Positions 1-11,900 of a stretch of 64,000 nt of DNA are shown here, one piece after another. Position 1 is the first letter of the stretch, and each line of letters opens with the position of its first letter. The stretch spans positions 54,899,724 through 54,963,723 of the forward strand of contig OX637287.1 of assembly GCA_951799445.1 (NCBI GenBank). The letters run 5' to 3'. The notes below the pieces were generated by a model, which worked only from the letters and a program-made list of their open reading frames with translations, was not told the DNA's origin and searched no databases. Source of the DNA: Pseudisothecium myosuroides (lineage: Eukaryota > Streptophyta > Bryopsida > Hypnales > Lembophyllaceae). The position numbers and the translations under genes are program-made.

Positions 1-715
1 TGATAAAATTTTTTTTGAAAAATTAGGTTTTTTCACTATGATTATATTCAAAGATATTTTTAGGATGGTATTTTTCACCACGTAAAACAAATATTCTAAT
101 ATTAGGTACAAAATTTTGTTGTCGTAAAAGAATTTTTTTTCTAAAACAATTATAATAAAATTTCTACATGTAGTGTTATGTACAAAATATGCTAGAAAGA
201 ATTCAATATTATATTTTAATTATTTGTTAAATAATAATATTAAAGTCCTTATATAAAGACTTAAAGACACTCTTGTCTAAAGACCTAAGCATTTATAGTA
301 TTTATATGGTAAAATCATGACTCTTATGCCATGTACTCCATAATTTTGGTATTTTATGATAAGAGAAATTACTTTATATTTTTTCATACCAAAGATGATA
401 AAAAAAAATGTTGAAAAATTAGGTTTTTTCACTATGATTATATTCAAAGATATCTTTAGGATGGTATTTTTCACCAGGTAAAACAAATATTCTAATATTA
501 GGTACAAAATTTTGTTGTCGTAAAAGAATTTTTTTTCTAAAACAATTATAATAAAATTTCTACATGTAGTGTTATGTACAAAATATGCTAGAAAGAATTC
601 AATATTACATTTTAATTATTTGTTAAATAATAATATTAAAGTCCTTATATAAAGACTTAAAGACATTCTTATCTAAAGACCTAATCATTTATAGTATTTA
701 TATGTTAGTTAAACA
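1..715. repeat. AT-rich tandem duplication, unit about 395 bp
   Basis: Two direct copies lie head to tail. The stretch beginning GAAAAATTAGGTTTTTTCAC near 17 recurs near 412, and both copies run through the same landmarks (TTGTTGTCGTAAAAG, ACATGTAGTGTTATG, AAAGACTTAAAGACA) to a shared end near 300 and 700. Divergence is only a few substitutions, so the duplication is fairly recent. No coding signal is seen; reading frames here are short and stop-rich. Confidence 0.8.
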
Positions 716-1612
716 TAGATTTTTTAATAAATTTGTCATTTTTTCATTCATTTCAATTGACTAATATATCTTTTTAGATTTTTTTATTTCATGATTTATA
801 TTGTATCGTTTATTGATTTTAATAGGATTTTCAAATAGAATATTAAATTTAAATTGAAGAATTTGCAAATTGTCTAAACAATTGAATTTGGTATTGAATC
901 TATTTTTTGTTGTAGATTCCATTGATTTTTCATTTGTTCTTTTGTTGATTCCTTTATATTTATTGTCTTTATATTGTGAATCCAAATCTATAATATTATT
1001 TTATATTGTTCGAGTTGATATGTAGAACCACCTAAAACTTCAATTGGTTTAAAATGAGTATTTCTAAACGCTATACACAATATTTCATTGCTAAATTTCC
1101 TACCAAATATAATAAACAATATTTCATTTTCTTTTTCCAAACAGTAATTTTTTTTTTCCAGTACTTAGATATCCATTTAATTGTAGAAAAATCACCCCAC
1201 AATTCCCCAACAAGTCATTGACATGCTCTCTACATATTGATTTTTATTTCAAACTACTTCATTATGTAAATCATCCAAAAAAGATTCATTTAATTCCATA
1301 GATCAAATCTTTCATTGCTAAATATTGTTTTGAAAAATGTATTACATTTATTTATAAATTTGATGATGAATAAATATACTGTAGTAAATATACAATTAAA
1401 TCAAATAAATAATCTTCTACATTTTAATATAACCTATCATGTATCAAAGAACATAACATTTAATTTTTCGTCTAATTTTACTATGTGTATATATATGTAA
1501 ATATAATTTAAAAATCAATTATTTTGACATATCAAATTTTTCTATACAAATTTTTCCCATACAATTGTTTTGTTTTTCCATAAATTGTACAAACCTATAC
1601 AAAGTCGCTATA
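716..1612. other. AT-rich stretch without a recognisable gene
   Basis: About 900 bp of strongly AT-rich DNA. I see no frame with recognisable domains, no splice structure and no repeated unit. Confidence 0.6.
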
Positions 1613-1667
1613 GTACAAATATACAAATATACAAATATTCAAATATACAAATGTACAAATATACATG
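1613..1667. repeat. Short tandem repeat, unit ATACAA/ATACAAAT
   Basis: Six to seven imperfect copies of a TACAAATA-like unit are visible, differing by single bases. It lies in AT-rich non-coding DNA just upstream of a small inverted-repeat element. Confidence 0.75.
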
Positions 1668-1853
1668 CAAAACAAAATAAGAAATGTTAAATTAATAAAA
1701 CAAAACTTAGACTTTCAAAAATTACATTTTGGTACATCAAGGGGAGAAATTTCTAAATTTAGTATGATTTTAAGCTCATTTACAGTGACTATGATGACCT
1801 ACATCTCAAACTTAAGGAATGACAATTTTTTAACAGATATTGTACTGAAGTTT

Positions 1854-2111
1854 TGAATTCATGCCTACGTACCATTATCTCACTTATTACGTGTATTTCT
1901 AAGGACTGAATTAGTGCGTAAACAATGCCTATCAATAACATACGATTGTTGTACTGATATTAGTACAGTTTACTTAGGTGCATTTTGGATACCACATTTG
2001 TATAATTAAAGTACATAAATTGTACACTTTTAATAAAGATTTTAATGACACTAATTCAATGCATAGAAATACACGTAAAATGTGCAATAATAGTACGTAG
2101 GTATGAATTCA
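1854..2111. mobile_element. hAT-like MITE with 8-bp direct repeats
   Basis: The left arm starts TGCCTACGTACCATTAT at 1862. The right arm is its inverted complement and ends GTACGTAGGTA at 2103. The arms stay complementary for about 60 bp, through TACGTGTATTTCTA and GAATTAGTG. The same 8 bp, TGAATTCA, flank both ends (1854-1861 and 2104-2111), the target duplication length of hAT elements. That 8-mer is itself a palindrome, so the exact boundary is ambiguous. At about 240 bp with no ORF it would be non-autonomous. Confidence 0.65.
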
Positions 2112-2224
2112 CGTAAATTGTATTGTATTTGTACGAACCTATGAACCTTATAAATTAGAGATGTAAGTCCATAACATCAATACACCGTAAAAAAAATTCC
2201 GAAATGCAGATGTTCCATTTGGTA

Positions 2225-2420
2225 TTTGTTCAGACAACGATGCTAGTTTGTGAGCCTAAAAGCGAGAGCTTGAGATCAGTGAGCGTACATTTTATAAGCC
2301 AAGAGTGTTGACCAAAAAAAACTTGAAATTTTAGAAGTCAAAAGAGTTGATAGTAGAGAAATACCAAAATTTTATTATTAAGCCCTATGACTGTGGGAGT
2401 TTGTCAGCACACCTGCCGCA
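2225..2420 (+). other. MULE-type left terminal region (element D)
   Basis: A run of GAGCG-like words (AAGCGAGAGCTTGAG, CAGTGAGCGTACA) is followed about 120 bp later by CCCTATGACTGTGGGAG. The same order, GAGCG cluster then CCTATGACCGTGG, marks the left ends at 4.4, 21.4 and 32.5 kb and, inverted, the right ends at 18.7 and 43.4 kb. By analogy this is the left end of a further, older element that reads rightwards. Its partner end is not visible in the window. Confidence 0.4.
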
Positions 2421-2454
2421 CTTGGTTTGGCCCTCTAGGGGGCAACAATTTTAA

Positions 2455-2965
2455 ACCACCTTGAGCCCCCAAAAGAATCTCTTAGTATCGAGAGGGTTTT
2501 CTTGTATTGACAAAGTTGCAATAAAATAATTTGAAATTTTTATTTTTATTTTTATTTTTCATTTTTTTTTAAGTCCCAAACCCCAAACCTCAGAAGGGGA
2601 CTTTTGCTAGCAAGAGGGGTTTCTTGAAGTTACAAAGTTGCGAAAAATAAATTTGTGACAGTCCCAAACTCCAAACCCCGGGAGGAGTCTCTCGGTACCA
2701 AGAGGGGTTTCTTGGAGTCATGAAGTCACGGAAAAAAATTGAAAAAATAAAAAAAATCTTTTTTTTTATAGATTTCCAAATCTCTAAACTTGGAAGGGAT
2801 CTCTCGGTACCGAAAGGGGTATTTCAGGGTCACGAAATTGCAAATTTTTTTTAAAAATTAGAAAACTAAAAACTAAATAAACAAATTGAGAGTCTCGAAT
2901 TCCAAAACCCAAAAGGTCTCTCGATATCAAGAGGGGTTTCTCAAGGCGATAAAGTTACAAATTGA
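2455..2965. repeat. Tandem array, unit about 110 bp, with CTCGGTACC core
   Basis: Five diverged units have cores near 2487, 2600, 2692, 2803 and 2918. Each reads roughly GGGTCTCTCGGTACC followed by AAGAGGGGTTTCTTGGAG and then a poly-A/T-rich spacer. The core is a near-palindrome of the same family that dominates 5.5-17 kb. No coding content. Confidence 0.75.
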
Positions 2966-3299
2966 ATTTTTTTTTTTAAATTTTAAATTTAAATTAAAAA
3001 AAAAATAGTTTTGAGAGTTTCAATTTCCAAACCCCTCAAGAACATCATATTCATTAAAATGGGAGTTTTGGGCCCTCCCAAAATAATATTGTCCATTTGT
3101 GGGCTGAGAAATTGAAATTGAGTTCGAGGAATTTTACGTTCAGTTGAAGGAATTTTAAGTTGAGGGTAGTTGGTTGTAGGAATATAAGGTACAATTTTCA
3201 TTAAAATGGGAGTTGAGGGCAGTCACAGCACCTTGTACAAATTACGGTTCACTCTTGTTTTAGTGTTTTTTGTGTATAAATTCAAACTGTGTTCTCTTT

Positions 3300-3515
3300 T
3301 GGACACCAAGTCATGAGCTAAATGGTTGGTTGTAAGAGGCTATTCATCTCATTAGGCGGTCCGGGTTCGATTCCCATTGACTTCGTATGAGTGGCTATGA
3401 GATGTATATGACTTGGTGCTGCTTAGTGAGCTCTGTAGGTAGGAAAGTGGTAACAACCAACTAGCCCAATCCCCAGAACTGTGACAAGTGCTTAATGCAT
3501 TAATAAAATAAAAAG
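3300..3515 (+). mobile_element. tRNA-derived SINE
   Basis: A perfect RNA polymerase III B box, GGTTCGATTCC, lies at 3364-3374. A recognisable A-box-like word, TGAGCTAAATGG, lies about 50 bp upstream. These are followed by a non-tRNA body that ends in the A-rich tail AATAAAATAAAAAG near 3515. This head-body-tail order is that of plant SINEs. It is not a functional tRNA gene: the 5' and 3' acceptor halves do not pair and I find no anticodon stem. Confidence 0.6.
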
Positions 3516-3930
3516 TGATCTAACCCACTATCATTTTTTTCTACTTGTATTCTATTTTCAAAAGAAATTTATAAAATACATACATTATGAAAATGATGCG
3601 AAAATAGATAGTCAAAAATAAAAGTAACTGTAAATATATTTCATACTTTGTATGAATGCACTTGCTCCGCAAGATACTTCGTACAACATAAAATTAAAGT
3701 TCCAATACAAAGATGGGAAATCAAATCATTCATAATAATCCAAATTATACTATGTACTCTATAAAAATCATATAAAATGATATAAAATCATGTGGTTATA
3801 CAAAACCACGAAATAGAAGATCAAATACAAACTATCAAACGTAGGTTAAATACTAAAAAGTATCTCCATAGTACCCCGTACATACTCAATCAGAGGGGCT
3901 TGAAGCCAAACTCTCTTTGATAATATCAAT
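3516..3930. other. Intergenic stretch, no gene seen
   Basis: AT-rich DNA between the SINE and the 3' end of the DUF7869-type gene. I see only short A/T runs. The part just below 3930 would be the 3' untranslated region of the minus-strand gene. Confidence 0.5.
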
Positions 3931-4389
3931 CTAAACCAATGGAATTTTATAGACAGGATCCATTTTGTCTTTCTTCACCCGAGACTTCCGTGCCATGAGT
4001 AGACCTTTTGTGTCTTCCCAGACCGGATCCTCAGCCTTGTTTACTTTCCAAAGCAATCCTTTGGCAGAGTCCCATCCAGAATAGGATGCCTGGATATCTC
4101 GGTCTCGTACCGTGGGCTTCAAATACTGAATGTGTACACAATTGGGATGATTTGGATTTGTAAAAGGATCAGACAAGGCTATAGCAATCCATACAGGTTT
4201 TGTATCCTCCGGTCGAAGGGCAACGAGATATCCCTTGTAAACATCACGCGCCACTCGAAATGACAGCAATGGGCAATTGCGGAGTTGCCCCACGAATGCA
4301 TCATCCTCAGCAAACTCCTCACATACTTCACCATCCTCCTGCAGCTCATCCCCCTCTGTTGTTTTGATTCAAGAAGAAGGCTGAAAGCC
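3931..4389 (-). pseudogene. C-terminal piece of DUF7869-type transposase-like gene
   Basis: Read on the minus strand, this gives about 140 residues: an acidic stretch (ELQEDGEVCEEF) and then a compact domain containing YKGYLVALRPED, PVWIAIALSDPF and HIQYLKP, ending in a basic tail and a stop at 3931. It continues the gene whose main part lies at 18.78-21.38 kb. That part breaks off after ALKDGF exactly where element A begins, and this part resumes on A's other side with an in-frame stop soon after the junction. The C-terminal domain looks like a small beta-rich (BAH- or SH3-like) module; that fold guess is mine. The gene is dead because a 14.4-kb element sits inside it. Confidence 0.6.
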
Positions 4390-4950
4390 AACGTTGCTAG
4401 GAAGCGAGCGAGGAGCGGCAAGCATAGAGCGGGAAATAGTGAGCGGGGAGCGTAGATTTTGGATAGAAAATGGAAAAATGAAATAAAATTTGGAAATTTT
4501 GTGGATGAAAGTGGTTGACATTTTGGATGAAATTGACTGAAATTTTGGATGAAAGTGATTGAAAATTTGAAATTTTTTGGGTGAGAGTCTCAAATTTTTT
4601 TGTGGTTGTGAACTGAATTTTAGATTAAAGCATACAAAGGAAGAAATGGTTTGGATGAAAGAAGTGGATGAAAGTAGATGAAAAATTTGGATGAAAGTAG
4701 ATGAAATATTGGATGAAAGTAGAATATATATTGGATGAAATTAGATGAAAAAATGGATGAAAGTACAAATAATATTGGATGAAATCATCTCCAATAGGAG
4801 CTCAGCCATTCCTTGAAAAACTAAAAGACAACGCTAGGAAAATGAGAAAATGAGTGACAAAATTCCATTGCCATGTACAACTGAATAGTTTTAGATGATG
4901 GGACCTATGACCGCAATTTTAGGGTGTCCTATGACCGCAATTTAGGGTAC
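4390..4950. repeat. Left terminal region of element A with GGATGAAAGT minisatellite
   Basis: The first 70 bp are a GAGCG-rich terminal repeat. From about 4480 to 4790 comes a loose minisatellite of GATGAAAGT/GGATGAAA units at 10-30 bp intervals. GGGACCTATGACCGCAATTT near 4900 follows, with a second copy about 30 bp later. The same three layers appear inverted at 18.1-18.78 kb, so they belong to the element ends and not to the host gene. Confidence 0.7.
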
Positions 4951-5004
4951 GTGTCATTTTACACACATATAACAAAAGATCTAAAATACACCTAATACCG
5001 TGGA

Positions 5005-7160
5005 AATCTAGAATGCGTGGATGGGAGAAATTGACTTTGTTCGGTTTATGCAAGTCATATTCGCACCCAAGTGACATGTTTACTTTCCTCTTCTGCGATC
5101 CAAACACTTCTTTGCCTTCAAGGTGAGGCTCTCTATTGAAGAATTCTTCTATACTTGGAATGTTTGAAGTATCTTTGGTAAACGACTTTGGATTGCCTGT
5201 TCGTTTGGTTGAACGCTAGGCAACACGGAGCATTAGCTCTTCCTTCCCCGATCCCATACCAACTTCATTTCCCTTCAAGTATTGGTAATACCTTACCATC
5301 TGCATGAATGCTCTGACGAAATCGTCTATCGTGGCGATATAAAGATTGTTCCTCCGATTTCTAGATTGTTGAAGTCACTTGTTATGCACTATCTCAACGA
5401 AATTGCAAAATGGCATTTTTGCTAGCTCAGACTCGCTAAAATCCCAAAAGAAAATTATACGTACGCCACATTCAATTTCTAGGATAGAGCCTACAGTAGA
5501 ACCCCTGTCAGTATCAAAAGGATCCTTTAAGGTAGTATTGTCATGTCTCAATCGCACATTTTTTCTACTACATACCACAATTGTACTACAAAGAAATATA
5601 AGAGTTCCAAAACGGAGCCCACGTCTACACCCCTCTTGGTACCGAGAGGTGTCTTTAAGGTACCAATGCCATGCAAGAGTCACAAATTTTTGCCTATTGT
5701 AGACAAAAATTGTCCACCCAATAAATTAAACAATTGCAAGAGGAAGCCCGCCCTATCACCCTTCTCAGTACTAAGAGGGCTCTCCAAGGTTTAAACGGCA
5801 TGCAACATTCACAAATTTCTCCCTAACGAAGCCGACAGACTTTTTCTAGAAAATGGTAAAAGTTCTAAGAGCATGTTCATCCAATCACCCCTCTTGATGT
5901 CCAAAGGGATCTACAATGTCTACCTGCCATAGATCAGGTTGGAGAGCATTACAAATTCTGGTTATAGAATCTAAAGGAAAATAAGGACACCTGAAAATTC
6001 ATTGAGATACAAAAACTCCAAATTATTTTGAAATGAAAAGCAAGAGGATAAGGACTTACAAGTTGCATGAATCCGCCCTATTGACGATACCAAAAATGCC
6101 AAAAAGAAATCCACAGCTCCAATCTATGCAGTCCTAAATCCGTGGTGGCCCCTAATAATAACCACTACGCTTTTATGGCTAGATAACGAGTATCGGACTC
6201 CTCAGAAGTTGTAGCATTCTTGTATTGCTTACAAAGCAAATGATGTTGATCTTACAAATCCGCGTGAATGTCCACCTTGATATGTTTTTCCAAAGATTGA
6301 GTCCAATGAAAGAGGCACGTTCTTTCACGATGTTCCATTGGTATGCTAATGTCTCCGGATCTATAGACCGTCCGCACAGCATTCCAATTTGTTTGTGCAC
6401 TATCTGCCATAAATTCCTTGAATTGAGGGTTGCCTACCCTATGTCGGTCGACAACGGAGTTTAGGTTTTTTCAAAATAGAATTTGGGCCGCACAATCTTT
6501 GGATAGCATGTCACAAACAACGGTAGTCATTACACAACAATACATGGAGTCATATACATAATATGCCATGGTTGTCCACTTCTTCATACGTTTGACATGG
6601 TCAAACATCAATCACGCGTCTTGAAGGTCCCCTCCACTTTGCATTTGCTTCATCAAGTCAACTCCACTTCCAAGTCCCATTTCTAACATTTTGAAAACAA
6701 AAACCTTATCCACATCTGTCCCTTGACCTATGAATTTATTCTCTTGAACAAATGCCCACATGCTTGACCCCCTCAATTTGGTAATGCTGTCAATCATTCC
6801 AAATCTCCTCAAATATTTGAAAGATGTTACCTTGTTTCAAATACTTGGCAAGCTAAAATACTTGCATTTCTCCAACACCGAGACGAGTTCGTCGAAGTCA
6901 AGAGTCTTGGTCTGCACTCCATCCGGATGTAGAATTAGCTCGCCCAAGAGTTCCTTTGTAGCCTCCAAGATAATTGAGGAGTTGGTGCCACTCAGTATCC
7001 TCTCCATCTGTTCTCTAATCAACGTCCCAGTTCTCTCCTTCATGTCGCAGAATTCCCCGTCCTTCACAGGATGTGTGTGAGTGCCTAGATGTACAAATGC
7101 ATGAGTACACGCCGACTCATTTCCAGAAACATAATAGACCTTCCCATGGAGGATCATTTG
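5005..7160 (-). pseudogene. Truncated MULE transposase, copy A
   Basis: Minus-strand pieces align in order with the fuller copies at 22-26 kb and 38.6-42.5 kb. 7157-6837 holds the end of the zinc-binding N-terminal region (FVHLGTHTHPVKDG). 6812-6612 holds LRGSSMWAFVQENKF. About 6600-6180 holds the MULE catalytic region: a FDHVKRMKKWTTM-like start, CDMLSKD, then FMADSAQTNWNAVR and CLFHWTQ. About 5470-5010 holds the QQS...DDFVRAFMQMVRYYQYLKG segment and the FGSQKRKVNMSLG linker. The extreme N-terminus and the C-terminal SWIM zinc finger are missing, deleted next to the left end. Stops include TGA for Trp at 5375-5377 and at the LFxKNLN site, the latter shared with copy C. Non-functional. Confidence 0.7.
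5495..5960. repeat. Tandem array, unit about 127 bp, inside copy A
   Basis: Four units have cores near 5505, 5632, 5757 and 5886. The best preserved core is CACCCCTCTTGGTACCGAGAG, followed by GTGTCTTTAAGG. It lies between two transposase segments, where an intron would be. The core is the inverse of the one in the 2.4-2.9 kb array. Confidence 0.7.
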
Positions 7161-8985
7161 TCTTTATTACAGCAATACTAAATTCAAAAGTAGTGTATTC
7201 TTCTACAATAATTGAAAATAATCATATAGTGCCAAATGTTTATAAATTAGTGTGGGGCAATCTGTTTCACTATTATTTGGGGGTGATTGCATGAATGACT
7301 GGCTGTCTTTGTTCCATTTTGGCCAATACTCCTAGTACTATGAGCTTTTGCAAATAAATTTTTAAAAATAAAATAAAACAAGTATAATTAGTATGACACT
7401 TAAAATAGCATATCACCAAAATTTCAGATCTAAAAAAAATCTAGGTAAAAAGTTATTCACAAAAATGTGTGAGCTGAAATTTAATTTGAAGAAAATACAT
7501 AGTTTGACGTTTTAATTTGTACAAAATAGGAAAATAATTTTCAAAGAAACTAAAAATTGTTCATTTGCAATGGAAAGACTTTATACTGAAGAGATTTCAC
7601 CCAAAAAATGATCTTGAAACCATCTTCAACATTTAGAATTGCGTGCGCAAGGGAGCCTTCTTTGCATGGACGTAGAGGATATAAAATATAATATTTTTTA
7701 ATGCCCCTTGGTAGGAACATGACTTCCTACTATGAAAATAGACTATATAAATTTCAGCTCCAAATCATTAAATTTGGGGACTCCATAATACTAAAACCCC
7801 TCTAAACTCAAAACGTGACATATTAGTTTAAATGATTTTTAAATATAAGATGATTTTTGAAAATTTCTGAAAAATATGACATACAATTAATTTCAAGAGA
7901 GGCATCTCCAATAAAAATTTCAAGTTCATGCAAGTTATGCTTCAAAAGTTATTGCAAAAGGAAGCTTTGGCACTCCCTCTGTGACAAAGTTTTAGTACCG
8001 GTCTTTCATGCAATTACCTTTGGAGTAAAGAGAGTGACACCAAGAAATCATAGAATTAGAAAAAATAAATAGTAAACAATGAATTGCACAAACAAAATAT
8101 AGATCTCGGCAGGGCATAAGTCAATATCATTTCTATTACACGAAATCCAAGAAAGCCAGGACTAGTTCGGTGATCTATCACTACTGAGCAAGGCTACCTC
8201 CATGTAAGAACCAAGACGTCAAAACATTAAAAGCTAAAGCAAGCATACAAAAATGGACCCTTCAAAATTATCCGCGCAAAGACCCCAACCCAATTACCCG
8301 AGCCAAGACTGTGCCAAACCCGTGGGCACAACAAAGCTCTCAATCTTGTCCCCTAATCGCAAATTCGATCGAACTTGACGGTGGTACAACTGGTTGCCAA
8401 ACCAGCAGTTCCAGTTCTGTCGACTTTGATTGCATTCCTCAAACCCTAAAATTGAAAACCAATCTTCAAAATCGGCGATAGCGCCTAAGACACTTGTCAC
8501 TTTATTTTTGCGCAACGTACAACTCTTACACCCAAATCCTTTCTTAGATATTTTTGAATGTTTGATCGTTTAGATTCCTGAACTTCCGAATGCTAGATTG
8601 TCAGATTGCTTAATCACTTTTGTAAGGTAAAATTGCATTATATGCTCTCCGTTTTTCTCACTTCTATTTCTAAATTGAGTGCTAGCATCAAGAAGAAGTT
8701 CATTATGGAGAGGATTTTAAGGTCGTGTCGTGCACTCCCACTTGGAGATATTGGTGACGCACATCCACACAAGATTCTACCTCAAGTAAAGAGGTATGAT
8801 TAAAAGAAATCTTTTCTCATTTCTTTTAGAAATTCAAGGAGTAAGTTTGGTGCGAGTTTTGATTTCAGTCAACAGTTACTTGGAGATCAGGCTATTTAGT
8901 AATGTCATTAATAAGATCAAAGTACTTTGGGTTGCATTGTAGACTAGATGGAAATAAGCAAGATTTTAGTTTAGAGTAAAAGCTT
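7161..8985. other. Non-coding stretch inside element A
   Basis: About 1.8 kb without a recognisable domain or repeat. Open frames near 8300-8500 and 8600-8800 are short and show no family motif. The transposase N-terminus expected upstream of 7160 is absent. Confidence 0.5.
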
Positions 8986-8989
8986 GCTC

Positions 8990-11900
8990 GGCAAGAATAG
9001 CAGTGCGATTGTGCGGTTGTATAAGCCAAGCCCACCTCCTCTGGCAATCTCAACGCCGAGACCCTTTGCCAAGGGTGGAAGGTCTTGAGTATTTCCGACA
9101 ATGAATAGTGTTCGAAATTCAAAACATTTGACCGGAGGTGGACAAAATACCACTTGAGGTGCTTGATTTCTAGGGTACTGTGAGTGAAATCCGGATAGTC
9201 CGGTTTGCATTACTTTTCCCTGGAAATGAGAGTTCTTGATTTTCTAAATGATTTTGTGTAGGCCGGATAACAAACCAGTTCTGCTATTCACTCTTGTGCT
9301 TTCATTTGACTAAGAGGGCGGGGGGGGGAGATTTTTTGTTGCTATACTCTTGAACCCTGACCTACAGAATGGCACAATAGTATTGCTATGTAAGCCTTAG
9401 TGGACCGAATATTAACTCGGGTGTATTACAATCAATGGGCGAGACTGAAATTGTATCCTTAGTCTGTGTATGCTCAATTCCTCTCATACTACAGTCTCAA
9501 CACCGAGACTCTTTTCCAAGGGTGGCAGCTCTTGAGTCTTTTCAACTTAAACAAGTTGCTGTCGGGCAAATTGCTCCCAGTTTGTTTGATCCTTCTTGGT
9601 CAAATTCTTGACTCCAATGCTTAAAATCTAATTTCTTGTTGATGAGATCAAGTTTTTGAGTTTTGCATTCCCTCAAAGCTGGCAGGGGGTATGACTCCAA
9701 ATTATTTTTCGAACTCGGTTTGCAATATTTGGTGCTTTACCATTCGCCTGAGCAGCCCCGAGCCTAGTCCATATAAGAGTCTCAACACCAAGACTCTTCT
9801 AAGGAGACGGCAGCTCTTAAATTTTTAGATCCATTCCCTGTTTTTTGGTTCTTTAGTGACCAAATTATTGACTTGGGTGTGTTATTTTTGGTTTCTCTGG
9901 TGTCATCAAGGTGAAGCTATTTCAGTTTGCATTAGAGTCTTGGATGGCGGGGAGTGTGATTCAAATCATTTATTCTTGAACTTGGTCGGTTGTTGTGTCT
10001 GCGTGACGTTCAGCTGAGCAAGCTTGGGCCCAATTCTACGAGAATCTTGGTGCCGAGATTCTTCTAGAGGGGTGGCAAATCATGAGCATTTTCAACGAAC
10101 ATACGTTTGAGACAGGCAAACCAATCCTGGTTTGTTTTGACTCAATTTTCTGAAAGCTAGTTTCTCATCCATTAAAGTGTAAGTGAGTCTGTGTAAGCCC
10201 AATCCGCCTCCAATTGCAGTCTCGGCGCCAAACTCTTCGTTGAGGGTAGAAGATCCTGAATTTTTCCAACATACACAAGTTGCCGTTGGGCAAACCTTTG
10301 TCCTGACAAGTAAGCAGATGTTATGATTCACAATTGAAATATAATAGCTATCGGAGTGGGATTCTTGTTCTTTGTATGTCTAGATTCTTTGGAGAAGGGA
10401 TAACTTTTAACATATTTGAGCAACTTTCGACATCCCTAAATGAGGGCCAAAAGATTTTTGTGCAAGACAAAGACCACCACCAAGGTGTCTCGGTACCGAG
10501 ACTGTTCCCAGGCTTGGTCACCCCTTGACCATTTCTCAATTTTATACGATTTCCGTTCCATTCATTTTCGTTCCATAGTGGACAGCTTCAAATATTGACT
10601 TGATTGATTTAGCATCTCTTAATTCTTCTGAGGATATACTTATTCATGTGGTTAGGACTCAAGGGATAATTGAGAAGGGTATATATAGAAGCAGAAGACG
10701 TCATTTTCTCGGAGCCATATACTGGGGTGTAAAATTTGTACTTGTGACAAATGAATCGGATGATTTCTCGGTAGTCCACTAGCAATGTTGTGCATGACCA
10801 GGACTCCCTAGTGAAGTGTCTCGGCACCAAGACCGTATTGGAGTAGGGTCGCCTCTTGGCCATTTATTAAATCTAGAGTAGGAGACTTGAGGCATCGGAG
10901 TCCTCAATTTTTGTTCAATTGTGGACTGTATTACATTTTCACAGTTCATATCAGATATGTTGTTATGCATCTGGATATCTAGCATTGAAATATGCGTGAC
11001 GGTAGGATCTGGGGGTGAAAATGGATTGTGAGCTTTATTGACTTTTGTCGTTTTGAGCGTTTGAGCTATGTTCACTTGAAGATATTTTTTTGCTTTTAAG
11101 CTTCAGTATAGCAATATCGTCCATATCAGTTAGAAACTTATCTTGATTCCTTTTCAGTTTGAAATCACTTATGTGGATGAGCAAGCCTCTTTTGGGGAGA
11201 GTCTTGACACCAAGACTGTCCTTCGGAAGGGACTGGTCTTGGCCACTTCTCGAAACTGCCTGGGGTGCCACAAAACATTCGACTCCTAATTTTTTTGATC
11301 ATTTGTGAACTACTTTAGACTTTGCCTACTTTGTTTGACTATCTCTTAATTTGACTTTAAGTTTTCTGATTCAAAGTCATTGCACAAAAGCACTCATGCG
11401 GGATTCTTGTCATTGGAGTGAATTCGTGGCCGTATTGGACACTCAACTTCCATATCAATTTGAATTATCTCTTTTTATAATATAATCTCGGTCGATTCCT
11501 TTTTGGTTTGAAAGCACTTCTGTACATGACTGGACCCCTCTCCGGGAGAGTCTCGGCACCGAGACCGTCCTTGGGAGGGGACTGGTCTTGGCCACTTCTC
11601 AAAACTACCTAGGGTGCCATGCGAGACTTGGTACCAAATTATTTTGATTCGTTTATGAACTACTTTCTATCTTTCTCTACTGTGGTTGAAGATCACCTAA
11701 TTTGACCTTTAGTTTCTTGATTCAAATTTATTGAAGGAGAGCACTTGGCTGGATTCTTGTCTCTGCAAAAAATTCGCAGTCGTATTGCACACTTGGAAGA
11801 CCATATCAGTTCTAATTTTCTTGTTTCAAATATAGTATTGGTCGATTTCTGATCAGTTTAGAAGCACTTGCATGCATGACCGAGCCCCTCTTTGGGAGAG

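Noticed and set aside
3300..3400. A functional tRNA gene around the GGTTCGATTCC box
   Set aside because: Only the B box and a weak A box fit. Acceptor and anticodon stems do not pair, and the sequence continues into a non-tRNA body with an A-rich tail, so a SINE fits better.
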